64,000 nucleotides of DNA from contig PUFA01000223.1 in the NCBI GenBank assembly GCA_003508835.1, positions 1,488,001 through 1,552,000 of the forward strand, written 5' to 3'. The position numbers and the translations under genes are program-made. The DNA comes from Eonycteris spelaea (Eukaryota; Chordata; Mammalia; Chiroptera; Pteropodidae). The notes under the pieces are model-generated. The model saw nothing but the letters and a program-made list of their open reading frames with translations, was not told where the DNA came from and ran no database searches. Of the stretch, positions 35,690 through 46,745 are shown one piece after another (the stretch's first letter is position 1; every line of letters begins with the position of its first letter).

Positions 35690-36600
35690 TCTCAAGAGCT
35701 ACCTGGGAAAAAAAATTAAATCTCGCATATTTTCGATATCCAAAACTCCATTCTGATGAAACTTCTAACAGGGTGGCATTTTGCATTTCCAATTATAATA
35801 GAGTAATTGTGTTGCCATAGTTACTGCAAAATTCTGCGATAACTTTTGTTGCTTTGTAATTGCTGTTGTGTATGTTTGTGTACAGCAGCTGAGTTTTCTT
35901 AATTCGATGTCTCTCCCTTCCCAGTCCTCACCACCTTTCCTGGCTGGATTGTGAAACCACATCGGCCTTCACAGCACAGTCCCTAACATAATGCACAGAA
36001 TTATCAGAAGCAATTAAAACTCCAGGCAACCACGATCATATTACAAAAGAAAAAGTGAAACTAGGCCAAGGTGCAAACCCGCCAGTATTCCCGCACGCCG
36101 GCTGGGCTGGCGCGGGGCGAGGGCTGTTTACATGTTTACTCCCAGGCCTTCCATGCTTAGGTGGTTTGTGGGAATAAACAGAAAAGCCTGAGCAGAGAAA
36201 GGAGAAGCAAAGTAGCTACTCAGGCCCTTTCCTGCCTCGCAGAGGGCCGGCAGAGCTGCGCTCAGCAAGCAATTAGGTAGGTCTCTACAGTAATGCAATT
36301 AGGATTTAGTTAAGAAAGTCATTAGTTTTAAAATAACTTAAGTTTAATTTCTGCAACGCTTTATTTGAAAATTGTGTCACAGCAGGTCAATTTACAGCAT
36401 GCAATAAAGAAAACACTCATATCAGCTGCTGCAAGTTATTACAAATTTTTGATGTGCAGTAAATGAGTACACTGGGTTCCACCCCCGGCCTTTCCAACTG
36501 ATACGCACGGTCTCCTGCTATAACAGTGTCAAATAATTCAGTGTTAAATGTAAATACGAGATAATTTGCTTGTAATTCCATGGTGTCTTTGCAATGCCGG
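35690..36600. promoter_or_regulatory. AT-rich candidate conserved element next to the CpG island
   Basis: About 900 bases of CpG-poor, non-repetitive sequence packed with homeodomain-type words ('gcaattaggtagg', 'tgcaattaggatttag', 'cattagttttaaaataactt', 'gataatttgcttgtaattcc'). If the adjacent minus-strand promoter is real, this lies in its first intron, a common place for enhancers. Confidence 0.45.
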
Positions 36601-37042
36601 GAAAGGCGGCTCACATCATCCGGGCAGCACCGCGCCACATCCCAGCCTGCGGAAATCCTGCGGGCGACCCACTCGGGGTCGTGGGCAGCACCCCCACCCC
36701 AGATACGGGCCGGGGCACACACACCGGGCGACGGCGCACCCCACGCCGCGAGCCCCGGGAGGGACGTTTTTCTGCAAACTCACAGCCCTGACAAAGTTAC
36801 ATAAACGGCGCCCGCCGGGCTCGGGGAGCCCCCGGCCCACCTGCCGAGGCTCGGCCTGCACGGGCGGCCGGAGGCGCCGAGCACCCCCCGGAGGCGGGCC
36901 GGCCGCGCTGGGCCCCCACCGGCCTCGGCGGCGGGCCGTTGTTCCGTGGCGGCTGCGGGGGAAGGTCCAGGACGGGCTTCGGCTCCCGCTCCGGAACCCA
37001 CGGGCTGGGCGCCCCGCGCGGCCTGGGCGCACGGGCCGGGGC

Positions 37043-37195
37043 CGGGCTGGGCCGGGGGCGCGGGACCGGGCTGGGCCGGGGGCGCGGACCCGCGTCCACC
37101 TGCCAGGCGGGCGGCGGGCCGGGGGCGTGGAGGCCGTCGGCCTGCGGGCGGGAGGCGGACAATGGCCCGCGGGCCGGGCCGGGCCGGGCCGGGCA
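37043..37195. repeat. 24-bp GC-rich tandem repeat and GGGCC pentamers
   Basis: Two copies of a unit starting 'cgggctgggccgggggcg' (37043-37066, 37067-37090). About 80 bases on, four GGGCC pentamers in tandem run from 37171, followed by a partial fifth. G-rich on the plus strand, so C-rich in the presumed intron just after the donor at 37203. Confidence 0.8.
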
Positions 37196-37203
37196 GCGCT
37201 TAC

Positions 37204-37450
37204 CGCGGCGGCTGGCGGGGAGGCGGCGGCGGCGGCGGGCGCTCCGAGCCGCATCTCCTCAGCCTGCGCCGCCACCACCGCCGGTGGCGGGCGGGCGGGC
37301 GCTCGGGCAGCGGCGACAGCAGGGACGCGGCCGCGGCGCGCCGGGCCCAGGCGGCTGAGGCGGAGGCGCGGGCGGGCGGGCGCGCGGGCTCGGGCGCGGG
37401 CGGCGGCGGGGACGGTGCTCAGCGACGGCGGCCCCACAACCTCCCCTCCT
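37204..37450 (-). other. Candidate first exon of an unidentified minus-strand gene
   Basis: On the minus strand the sequence reads through a GC-rich leader to an ATG at 37254 in 'gaggagatgcgg' (purine at -3, C at +4). It then encodes 17 codons, MRLGAPAAAAASPPAAA, ending exactly at a consensus donor (G|GTAAGC; last exon base 37204, GT at 37203-37202), phase 0. The Ala/Pro-rich start is common for first exons but names no family. The segment could equally be wholly 5' UTR. The right end (transcription start) is a guess placed between the donor and the nearest CCAAT box. I cannot find a second exon in the 37 kb to the left, which would all be intron or flanking DNA. Confidence 0.4.
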
Positions 37451-37583
37451 CATTCACAAAAAATTGACCCACGTTGAACCATGATGCTGCTCCCCCCTCC
37501 AGAACCGAGCCAGCCGCTGATAGGCCGGCCTTGACGTCCGTCAGCCGCCCCGGCCCCGCCCCCCCGCCGGCGGCTCTGCAGCC

Positions 37584-37856
37584 ATTGGCTGAGGTGGCCT
37601 CGCATCCCCTCCCCCCCGGGCCCCTCCCGCCTGCCCGGTTTCTAATGAAGAGCTCGTCAATTACGGCTCAGCCCCGCCCTTCGCCCGCCCTCCCCGAGCG
37701 CCCGGCCGTTTTTCCATTGGTCCGCTGGGACAGCCCCGTCTGCCCCCGCCCCTCATCCCGCGAAGGCCAACCGCCAGGCCAGACGCCCGACAAACGGCAG
37801 GGATGCCCCACCCCTGCCCACCTTGCCGTACCCCATTGGCTTCCGAAGCTGCCAAT
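37584..37856 (-). promoter_or_regulatory. Cluster of CCAAT (NF-Y) boxes
   Basis: Three ATTGG words on the plus strand (37584-37588, 37716-37720, 37835-37839) are CCAAT boxes on the minus strand, about 132 and 119 bases apart. Each sits in an NF-Y-like context such as 'cagccaatgg' or 'agccaatggg'. A plus-strand CCAAT lies at 37852-37856. GC boxes (e.g. 'ggggcggag' at 37860) lie between or beside them. Shared orientation supports a minus-strand promoter with its start to the left. Confidence 0.65.
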
Positions 37857-38100
37857 CTCGGGGCGGAGCGACTAAAGGACGCTCCAGGCGCCAGCCGCTG
37901 GGCGCTTCGCGGTTGAGAAAGCGCAGGGGAGTGGGGCGGGTTGTGACTGTAAACACGGGCGTTGGTCCTGGTCGGCCCCACTCGGAAGTCCCAGAGAGCT
38001 ACCCCGCGCCCGCTCAGCGGCCAGGACCCTGTGCCTGTACGCCTAGCGGGCGCACGCCGGGGCTGGGGCTGAGGCGGGGAGCCTGCCGGGCCTGGCCGCG

Positions 38101-38188
38101 GCCTCCATCTTGGATACTGGCAATTGTCACGTGTTGCTGAGTGCGCCCAGATTTGCAGAGGCGGCGCGAAGGGGTAGAGCGCAGGCGC
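38101..38188. promoter_or_regulatory. YY1, E-box and NRF1 cluster
   Basis: 'gcctccatcttgg' (38101-38113) is the complement of a YY1-type CCAAGATGG site. TCACGTGT with a CACGTG core is at 38128-38133. 'gcgcaggcgc' (38179-38188) fits NRF1. Such trios mark housekeeping-type starts. The YY1 orientation would suit minus-strand transcription beginning just to the right, which may mean a second start for the same gene or a divergent partner. Confidence 0.5.
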
Positions 38189-38420
38189 GGCGGGCCCCGC
38201 CCTGCCCCGCGGCGGGAACGCGGCCTGCGGGGCGCGGGCCGGTGGGCCTTCCTGGTGGCCTCGGAGGGGGTCGACCGCGCTTGCGCCGGCAGTCGGGGGC
38301 CGGGCTGCGCGAGGTGCCAGTGGGGTGGGCGCTGCGATCCCGAGGGCAGAATCAGGGTGGCTGCGCCCACGGGCTCTCCAGGTTATCGCAGCCGCTTGCG
38401 TGCTGCTCGCGGGTCATGAG

Positions 38421-40635
38421 GAGCCCGTTTGCCCCAGTGCCCAGCATCTTAAGGCTGCTGGGTGGCACCTTGGGCTCAGTGAGGTACCTTGGTCCGGCCA
38501 CCCAGGGGCCTGGGCAGAGTCTCCTACGTCTACCCCGGCTATTGCATTTCCACAGAGGTGTGACACAGCTTTTCAGCCTGGGTGCACCTAGTGTTTTCCG
38601 GAGTCCCGTGTGTTCACCAAGTGAGAAAAGCACCTCTGACAGCTTGTGCCAATGTGTGGGAGATATGGCGCTTGCGATCCCCCAGTGTGCCCCACTTTGC
38701 TGACCGCCCGGTCGTGAGTGTTCAGACCCACACTGCCAGTAACACTGTTGGGAGTGCTCGGAGAGGGGGTCTTGATAGAATAAAAGACTAAAACACTGGT
38801 ATTCAAATTGCAGCACTGGATAATTGTTTTGCCTATAAAAGTGCTGTATGGACTCTTTTAAATCGAATATAATGTATAATTCATTTGCTTCCATAAAACT
38901 ATATCTTGCAGGAAAATGAAATTTCTCAGGATAGCAAAATGGTGACCACTGCTCAAAAACTTGAGCTCTGAATGATCAAATTTGGTTGAATGACGTTGGA
39001 GCTTAACTAAAGCAACATTTCCTAGAAAGCAGAATTTGGTAGATCATTTGAAAACTGCAATCGAGAGATGTTCTATCCTTAAAGGACCAAACTGTCATCA
39101 CTTGTCAGGCGCTGGTAACACAAACCCAGGGAAGAGCATTCCACTGAACTACACAAGAAGATACGGCACACAGGTCAGATGGAACAGGAATATTACCTGT
39201 CTCTAGAAGTTGTTCATGAAAGAAGAAAAATCAGTGGAGAGATTACCAGGGGTGACTAGGTTATCTAAATTACCTGCTGGATTACAGGAGGGAGAGGAGG
39301 CCCGCCATTGACACCCTCGGTTCTTACTGTCTGTCCTCTCAAGTAAAAGACTGATAACCCTTCGCCACTCATTAACTCACACTTGAACCTTTCCAAGTTT
39401 TATGGCCCACATGCTTTTTCAGAAGAGAAAAGAAGACCATTTCTGTTTTAATGCAAATCACTCCTTTGTGGCATTATGTTTTTTTATTTGTTCGTAATAA
39501 GGAATTCAAATATTTTTCCTTTAACCCTGCAGAATGTAAAAAACCAGAAAGCAGGTCAACTCGATTATCAGTCTTAGGTTAATCTCAGAGGCCAACAGAG
39601 CTAAAACCTGATGGAGTATCTATGAAAAACTCGGCCTGAAGGAAGCTGGCAGAGATGTGTGATTGCTTATTTTGTGGGCCTGTCCTTTTAGAAACAGGTA
39701 AAGATTAGTTTTAATATCATCCTTGATCCATGATTCTTGGGAAAAAAAATGTAGCTATGTAGCTATATAGATAAAAACACAATTTTCATAATGAGAATGC
39801 AGTTTTACAATAGTTTAAGTGCCCTGAAGTAAGCAATGACTAGAGGACCTGGGGCACTGTCAGCGGACAAGCCTACCCTAGGTGGCTTAACTTTGAAACA
39901 AACAGATGGAGAGTTGCAGAACGTTGGGAGGACATTGCCTCTAGTGACCGGCCGATGATGGAGGCAGCACCATAAAAGGTCACGTACAGTGGAAAGAACC
40001 AGTGGCCTAGTAACATTTACATGATAAAAATTAAGGTACATTATTTCAGAGTATTAAAATTGTGCAATAATCAAGAAAAATGCATATAAGTCTACTAAGA
40101 TTAGTTTTACAAGTGCAAAATGAGAGACCCATGCCTGAAGAAAAAGCTGCCTGCAGGAGTTCTGAAGTGTAATGCTAGGCAGGATTAAAAGGTGGAATTT
40201 CATCCAGAGGAATGAGGTGTCCCACTGCTGTGTGCCAGTTACGCTTCACCTGAAGTCTCAAGGGCCCCTCTGGGAAAGTAAGGCGCCTGGCAAATGCCAG
40301 GCCCCGTGGGCAGAGGAACCCCACTCTCCTTTTCTTGAAGAGGAATGTGGGAGCTGAGTCTCTCTTGAGGTCTCCGCGGGGTCGTCTGGCTGAAGGAGAG
40401 TAGCTCCCGGCCAATAACAAGCTCAGTGCAATGAATTCTGCCCAGCAAAAAGGTCTTGAACTTGAGCTGCCAGTGAGGGAAAAGCAGAGTGAAATCCCAA
40501 ACTCAGGGTGGCATCCACCTGGGGGCTTCATAGGAAGGCGTATTATAGAGTCCCAAACTCAAAGGGTTTTGTTTCAAAAAGAAAATGAATCCCCGTGTTA
40601 ACAGAAAGAAACAAATCCTTTGATCAGAAAAAGCC
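38421..40635. other. Unassigned DNA, AT-richer from 38.8 kb
   Basis: Beyond the CpG island the sequence becomes CpG-poor and AT-rich (38800-40130). It has enhancer-like stretches near 39400-39560 and no recognised transposon. No exon is recognised; an AATAAA word at 38779 has no matching gene. Confidence 0.35.
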
Positions 40636-40639
40636 CTAA

Positions 40640-41332
40640 AGGCTCAAATTTTAAAAATAATAATAATAATAAAATAGAAGTTCAGCAAGGTGGCCAATTA
40701 AAAATATACCAAAATAAACCTCAATAACGTTCAGATACACTAACGACATTCAATCAATAATGAGAAATGCTGTTTATTGGCGGGCATTGTGCTAAGTACT
40801 TTGTATGCATTAGAAGGGCGTGATGAAAAATTCCAATCTCATCAGTAAAAGAACATTTTAAATTCCTAAATGTAACACTAAATTTTAATGGAACTTCATG
40901 GGAATTGACAAAATGGTGTAATAGTCCAGCCGGAAGAATTAACGTTTGAGAACAGTCAAAAAAGAAGAAGAATGAGAGAGAAACTGTGCTCCCAGGAAGC
41001 ACATGTATCATCCAGGCTCCATAGGAAGACAGCATGGTGCTGGCTGAGATCGATGGAAAATATTAGATAGTAAAGAAGCAGAAGCAATCATACAGAAGAA
41101 CTCTGGCTGATATCCAGAAAGAATATCACCAGCAATTGTAAAGGGAAATAATTGATAAATTTGACTGTTACAATTCAAATTTTGGGTACAATCACCAAGG
41201 AAATAGATAAAATCTGATTTTGGCATATTCATACAAGGGAATATTACTCAACAATAAAAAAGAATGAACTGTTGATACAGATGAGTGAACATCAAAGAAG
41301 TCCAACACTAAGTAGAGACTATGTGCCCCCGT
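40640..41332 (+). mobile_element. Old LINE-1 ORF2 fragment
   Basis: 'gttcagcaaggtggcc', 'aaaatataccaaaataaacc' and 'acgttcagatacacta' match sense ORF2 downstream of the reverse transcriptase. 'aaattttaatggaacttc' and 'aacagtcaaaaaagaag' follow. 'ggcatattcatacaagg', 'gaatattactcaacaat' and 'aaaaagaatgaactg' are the ORF2 C-terminal part. No open frame. A possible MIR piece sits inside. Confidence 0.75.
40762..40822 (+). repeat. Possible MIR fragment inside L1
   Basis: 'ctgtttattggcgggcattg' then 'tgctaagtactttgtatgc' fits the 5' half of MIR. Only about 60 bases. Confidence 0.5.
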
Positions 41333-41355
41333 CACTGTGTCACTGTGTCACTGTG
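41333..41355. repeat. 8-bp tandem repeat
   Basis: Three copies of 'gtcactgt' in a row at the right end of the L1 match. Confidence 0.85.
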
Positions 41356-41735
41356 AGACCCAGGAACCAGCCAGAAGAATCTGAGGGTAGAAACCAGACC
41401 TGGTTCCCTCTGCCGGGGGCGGGAGGGGGGAGGCAGGCAGAGGGGTGATGGGCAGCCTGGCATGAGACAGCCTTCCGAAGAGACAGACATGCAGACGTCT
41501 GGGGTGGGGTGGGGTGGAGCCCAGAAGGGGAAACGCTCCCCAGAACCCGCTGATTCCCAGAGCAGTGCCTTCGACAGCGAGGTTCCCCCTCCACAGAGAA
41601 AGATCAGAGGCGGTGGCTGCCCCGACTGGGTGTGTCAAAAACACAAACAAGCTTAAAAGACAGAGGACTGGGGTAGACGTGCGTTTCATAAAAGCCTAAT
41701 CTCCTTCAGGCGAGAGGGCTCTTCAAAGCTGAGAG
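41356..41735. other. Unassigned segment between L1 fragments
   Basis: GC-rich unique sequence containing 'ggggtggggtgggg' at about 41501. No gene recognised. Confidence 0.4.
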
Positions 41736-41739
41736 ATGA

Positions 41740-42400
41740 ACATTCCAGAAATAAGACGGGCAGACACGTGAACAGCAGACTCAGAAGAAGAAATGTCCAA
41801 TAAACATGACAAAACACGCCACTCCCTAATAACAAGAGAAACACAAGACTTTATCTATTTGATAAAACAAATAAGAAGAAATAAACACTAACGGTGACTG
41901 TCAACGAGAAACTTTTAGCTACTCAACTAGACACTTAAATAAAACTTTAAAATTGTACATATTCTTTCTTCAGTGATCCCACCTCTAGAACTGCATTCTA
42001 ACAAAATACATATGGATGTTGATAAAGATGGAGTTAAAAGATTTGCAGCGACAATGACTGGAACATGGGTAACTATAGGTATATGGAGATTTGTATATCT
42101 CTATCCAAGTTTCCAAAAACAAGGGATTTACTACCATGAAAAGAAACTCACGCTATAGTTTCAAGTGAAAAGGAAAACTATAAAACAGCATTACAACGGC
42201 ACAGTTTTTATAGATGAAAACCTTTGCGGACGTAGAAAAGACAGGAAGATGTCCACCAAAACACCCAGCGCTTGCTTGGGAATGTGCAGGATGCGACAGA
42301 CCAGTGTCCTTTTGCTCATCCCAGTTTCTGAATCCTACACGTAAGCTGTAACCTGCGTTACTTTTGTATATGTATATAAAACCTCTCCGGAAGAAGGCGA
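41740..42400 (+). mobile_element. Ancient L1 (L1ME/HAL1-like) fragment
   Basis: 'agaaatgtccaataaacatg' followed by 'cactccctaataacaagag' is the old L1 segment where live L1 has 'aatgtccaataaacatg'. 'gatcccacctctagaactgc' and 'tgactggaacatgggtaac' follow in order, then 'agtgaaaaggaaaactataa' and 'gtatatgtatataaaacctc', as expected for the 3' end. Heavily decayed. Confidence 0.7.
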
Positions 42401-45400
42401 AGGTCACTAAGGACCCTGCAGGGCCAGTAGCTGAGAGGATCGACCGGGCGGACCCCTGAAGAGCAGGACTAGGACGGTGGGGGGACAGAAGCTGCTCCAT
42501 TTGAGAACAAGGGGGCAAAGAGAGACCTGCGAGCTGGGGTGGGGTCGGTTAGCCTCACCCCCAGCCCGACACTCGGGCTCTTCCAGGCACCGTGCCCTCT
42601 CCCCAGACGCACTGAAGACAGGGACGCTCAGTCAGGTGACTGGAACCGGAAGCGACCCTGCACCGTGAGCTGCCCCCAGGGACTGGCGGGAGGGTCCGGC
42701 TGCACCCCTTCCCAGGGTTCCGGTCCATCCTGGATCAGGTGGAGCTGCCCTCAACCAATCGGACCAGAAGCTCCCCTAGGGGCAATGCGGACTCGTTCGT
42801 TCATTGTGTTTTTCTTTGTTATGCTTTTTAAGATCGAATTTTGAGGTGTGGGGGTCAAAAAATAATTTTCCTCGCACCTTTCTAAGTTCTTCTGAATAGG
42901 CTGATGAAACAGTTAAACAAGAGGGAAGGTCCAAAATTTACTAGGGTCTGCGTGCTGGGTGCCACAGAGGGCACACCGGGACCTGAGATTTACGTACCAG
43001 TCTGGACATGGGGGCCCAGGCAGCAAGTGAGGGGTTCAGAGGGAGAGCAGGCCTCTCTCAGGGGAGAGCAAGCGCCACACACATTCTCGCTGGCCAGCGG
43101 GAAGAGTCCAGCAGAGAGGCTCCTGAAGGCCACCCGCCTGCGGGCTTAGCCTCATTGTGATGCTGAGCCCAAGCCCCTCCCCTCCAGCAGGTGTTTCTAT
43201 CCGAATTCCTTTAGGCAGGTAAACGACGGGGACAAAGGTTGTTTCCGAGTCTTTGTTTTCTTAATAACCAGCTTAGGAGCAATATCCCAGAAGCTGCATC
43301 TGGGGGTGGCAAACCTTTGATCACCCTCCGAGGTCCTCAGCATGTAGGAAGTAGCTGAAGCCACGGGGAAGTGAGGCCGGGAGGAGGGGGCGGCCTTGGG
43401 AGGAGGAGGCAAGCCTGGAAAAGGCCTGCTGAAGGGCTGGAAGGGCCGAGAAGGGGGCCCGAGGGGCCTGGACGGGGCTGGCCCATCGTCACTCCAGGGA
43501 GGCAGGGAGTTGAGTGGATGGGGGATGAGCAGGAAGTTCGAGTGGGTTGTGCCTGGGTCCCCCAAAGCAGAGCCAACACAGGGCTTCAGTGCCAGCATCT
43601 GCTTGGGAGTGTGACTCCGGGTGCAGGGATAATGGAACGGAAGGCTGGGGATGGGGGGAGGGCGGGCTGGGGACATTTACACCCTGCCCCCAGGAGACAT
43701 CCCTCAGTCTTCCCAGGTTGGGCCAGCACCAGTTCCCAGAGTCCCTAGGCAGGCCCCCAGAACCTCGGAGGCTTCTCTGGCAGAGGGCAGGAGAGCCAAG
43801 GCCTGCAGGCCGAGCCGGGAGCTCCAAAGCCAGAGCCTCGAGGCGGCCGCCGAGAGCAGACAGGTGCTGCAGCAGGCCCCAGCCCAGGCAGCCTGGGGAG
43901 AGCCTCGCAGCCCTTCAGGCTGGGGGGTCTGGGCATAGGTGACAAGTTACTATGTAGTCGTGATTCCTGAAGGGAAGGAGGAGCCATCATCCTCTCCTGG
44001 TGAAGGTCTGTGTGTATGTGTGTCCGCGGTGAGGAGGGCAAGCCCCAGGTGGTCCCACAGGGCAACGTGGAGGGCCAGATGGCGGTGCCAGGACAGCCCT
44101 AATGTGGGGGCCCAAGGCTGGAAGCCCACGGGGGTTCACACACGCGTATGAAAACTGAAAAAGGGCCAATCGGGCTGACCAGCGGATTGAGAAGCCGTGG
44201 CCTGTGTGGCCCCCGACACACGGGCCCTGGAGCTATCTGGACCTGTCTGGAGCTCAGCCCCCCTCGGGGCTCTGTGCCAGCGTGGGGTCTGGCCCTCGCT
44301 CCTCCCTTTGCTTTCAGGGGAGCAGACCCCACCCACTGGCCCACACTCCCCCTCCCCTGCACTCATGGCCACCCCTTGGCCCTGACACTGAAGCCATTCA
44401 GACGGGGATCCCTGGGCCCAGTGACCTGGAGCAGCGTCTAGGGTGGGAGCCTGGGGCTCAGGCGGCCACCACCTCTCGCCCCGCTGACTTGTCACTGGGG
44501 GGAACACACGCTGGAGGAGGGTCAGGGGGGCCAGGGAGCACGCGTCCTGGCCAGGGCCCGTCTTGCTCAGGCCTAAGGACGCTGCTCGCAAGGCCTGGCC
44601 AAGAGCCCCGGACCAGGAGACTCCCACGTGGGGACAGAGGCGAGGTACATGCAGAGATGTGCTTCCAGGTGCGGGGGCAGGAGGCCGAGGGTGGCACCTC
44701 AACATCACAGCAGGTCTGGCCGCAGCTGAGCAGCAGGAGCCTGGCCCACCCGGTCCGGGCGCCTGCTACACGCCAGTGCAAGGCTGGTGAGGGGGCCGAG
44801 CAGGGTGTGTCGTGGGCCTTGCTGAGTGGTGCCCGCGACACAGCCAGAGTCAGCGGCCGTGGTCTGTGATGGTGCTGGGGTCACCTGCAGCTCCCAGAAG
44901 TCTGCACGCCAAGATCCGCATGGCTGACGGGTGCGAGGTTGAAGGCTGGGATGAAGGACCAGGGAACAGAGAGCCTGAGGGGCCTCGCGGGAGCCCGTTC
45001 ACCGCGGGGCCCGAGCGGCGGGTCAGGAAGGGCTGACGGGATGGAGGAACGGGGCGTCTCAGCGAGGCGCGTCTGGGGACAGGCTCGGGGTGAGAGACAG
45101 AATCAGCCGGAGACGCGGGCTGTGGGGGGCGCTGGCGCCCAGCCCTTCGAGGCGCTGGTGGTACAGGAGAGAGCATCTTAAAACACACAAAGCTGAACAC
45201 ACGCGAAATTAAGGAAAACGCTCAGAGGCCACGATGAAGGAGGAAGTGAAGATCGGCGACCTCCCGCACGGAGGAGTTTGAGTAGCGGGAAGACCCTGCC
45301 GGCCTCTCCAGCCAGGGCTTGGCTGGAGAGTCAGACTCGGGGCTCCTGCAGGGAGCAAGGTGCGTAAGTTGTGCGTCTTTCGTGAAAGGACAGACAGAAG

Positions 45401-45560
45401 TCTGCCCACGCTCCCCTTGGCTCTCAGCGGGGACAAAGGTTCCCCCCTCCTGGCCCCCGAGAGCCTGTCACAGGGCTGTAATCACTAGGTTTTGAATTCC
45501 CGCAGGATCTGGGAATCCTCAGGCCATGCAAGTCACATAACAAGGAGACATCTGGGACCC
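42401..45560. other. Unassigned GC-rich DNA
   Basis: Three kilobases with no recognised exon or dated repeat. An AT-richer part at 42790-42960 could be an old LTR, but I cannot show it. The perfect hairpin at 45304-45330 is listed separately. Confidence 0.35.
45304..45330. repeat. Perfect 11-bp inverted repeat, 5-nt loop
   Basis: The stem 'ctctccagcca' (45304-45314) and its complement (45320-45330) are separated by 'gggct'. No T-run follows on either strand, so it is not a simple terminator. Function unknown. Confidence 0.85.
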
Positions 45561-45564
45561 ATAG

Positions 45565-45925
45565 ATAAAGCCTCACTCAAAATGAGCTCACAACCTGAAA
45601 TTATAAAACTCATAGGAAGTAATTCACTGTAGGCAAGAGTCCACTGATAAAGAGCAGGAGCCCCTGTCCCTCGCCCAAGAAACTAAGGTAAGAGAGTTTA
45701 ACACACTCACGTTAGAAATTCCTGAGGAAGTTGGGGAAAGACTTGAATATGTAACAAAAGAATAAGATCCTAGAAAAGATGAAAAATTTTAAAAAGAACC
45801 AAATAAAACCTCTAGACATGAAGAATGTAGTCATAAAAATTAAAAATTCAGTAGAGAAGATAAAAAGCGTATTAGAAACAGCAGAAAACATTATTAGCAA
45901 ACTGGAAAATAGGCCTGAGGAAATT
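45565..45925 (+). mobile_element. Old L1 ORF1-region fragment
   Basis: A-rich sequence with 'gacatgaagaatgtagtc', 'aaattaaaaattcagtagag' and 'agaaacagcagaaaac', typical of the coiled-coil-encoding ORF1 region of old L1. A 111-codon frame begins in it (45779) with a KNFKKNQIKPL start and heptad-like Ile/Leu spacing, then runs into unrelated GC-rich DNA at about 45930. Fragment only. Confidence 0.6.
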
Positions 45926-46635
45926 ATCCACGCGCAGGTGGACGCCAACGCTCAGCGCGCAAGAGTTCGCACCCCAACTCCACTTCCAGGGTCTGATCTA
46001 CCGCCAGGCACCGCGGGGGGCGGGGCGCATGATGATGGCCGCGAGGTTCCCGGAACCACCGCCGGAAGAGGATTCTCGGGTTCAGGGGTCCCCGAGTCCC
46101 GACAGCTAGAATAACAGTAATTACACCCTGGACCTTGAGTAGTGGTGCCGGGCAACGCCAGCAAGGAGGGCGCTTCCTGCAGGCACCCGAGAGAGGTGAC
46201 CCGGCCTCCCACGGGACGCCCGCCGGCCTGACCGCGGCCTCTCCGCGGCGACCGCGCAAGCCATGCGTCACGACTCCAAAGCGCGAAGAGAAAACGCGGG
46301 TTGGCCCAGCCGTCCGTGCAGCTCGACCTTCATCCAGGACATTCTCCAGAGGCCGAGCGAATTCACGACCAAAAGCCTCACAAAAGGGCTGAGTGTGGAG
46401 GGGCTCGGCGGGAGGGACGTTGTCCCGGGCAGCACACGGCGCGGGCGCCACCGCCCTGGGCACCGGGATCCCGGGTGCGCGCCCCCGAGCATGGCCCAGG
46501 AGTGCCAGGGAGAGGGTGCCCTGGGAGGGCCTTCAGGCGACGCCAGGTTCCGGTCCCGCGGGAGCACCCTTCCAGGGGTGCCCTGGGCTTTCTCCGGATG
46601 CGCCATCGGATGAGCCCCAGTGGCCCCAAGCGGTG
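45926..46635. other. CpG-rich unassigned DNA
   Basis: Abrupt change to CpG-rich sequence directly after the L1 fragment. Might be a small CpG island. No exon recognised, although several frames stay open. Confidence 0.4.
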
Positions 46636-46639
46636 AGCT

Positions 46640-46745
46640 GCGCTGGCCGCGTTTCCCCTCTCACGCCCCGGCTCCCCCAACCCACGCCCCGGAGTCGCCT
46701 CCCAAATAAACCGCTGCCGTTCCTATCCTTGTCTTAGGGACAGGC
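46640..46745 (+). repeat. Possible LTR 3' part
   Basis: 'cccaaataaaccgctgccg' then 'ttcctatccttgtcttagg' resembles the poly(A) signal and U5 start of an endogenous retroviral or MaLR-type LTR. I see no matching second LTR or internal region in the window, so at most it is a solo LTR. Confidence 0.35.

Larger units (their letters stand above)
36700..38420. promoter_or_regulatory. Major CpG island with promoter hallmarks
   Basis: The longest and densest CpG-rich block in the window, flanked on both sides by ordinary or AT-rich DNA. It contains many GC boxes, three CCAAT boxes in minus orientation, a strong minus-strand splice donor, and a YY1 / E-box / NRF1 cluster at its right side. This is what a TATA-less mammalian promoter looks like. 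Direction is judged mainly from the CCAAT orientation and the donor site (minus strand). Divergent plus-strand transcription from the right part is possible. The large open frames on both strands (up to 303 codons) follow from GC content. Confidence 0.75.

Noticed and set aside
36566..37477. 303-codon plus-strand and 273-codon minus-strand frames in the CpG island
   Set aside because: Arg/Gly/Ala/Pro-rich on both strands at once, as expected from GC-rich sequence. They cross the putative splice donor.
45779..46114. 111-codon frame with coiled-coil-like start
   Set aside because: The first half is an L1 ORF1-region fragment and the second half is unrelated GC-rich DNA, so it is not a gene.
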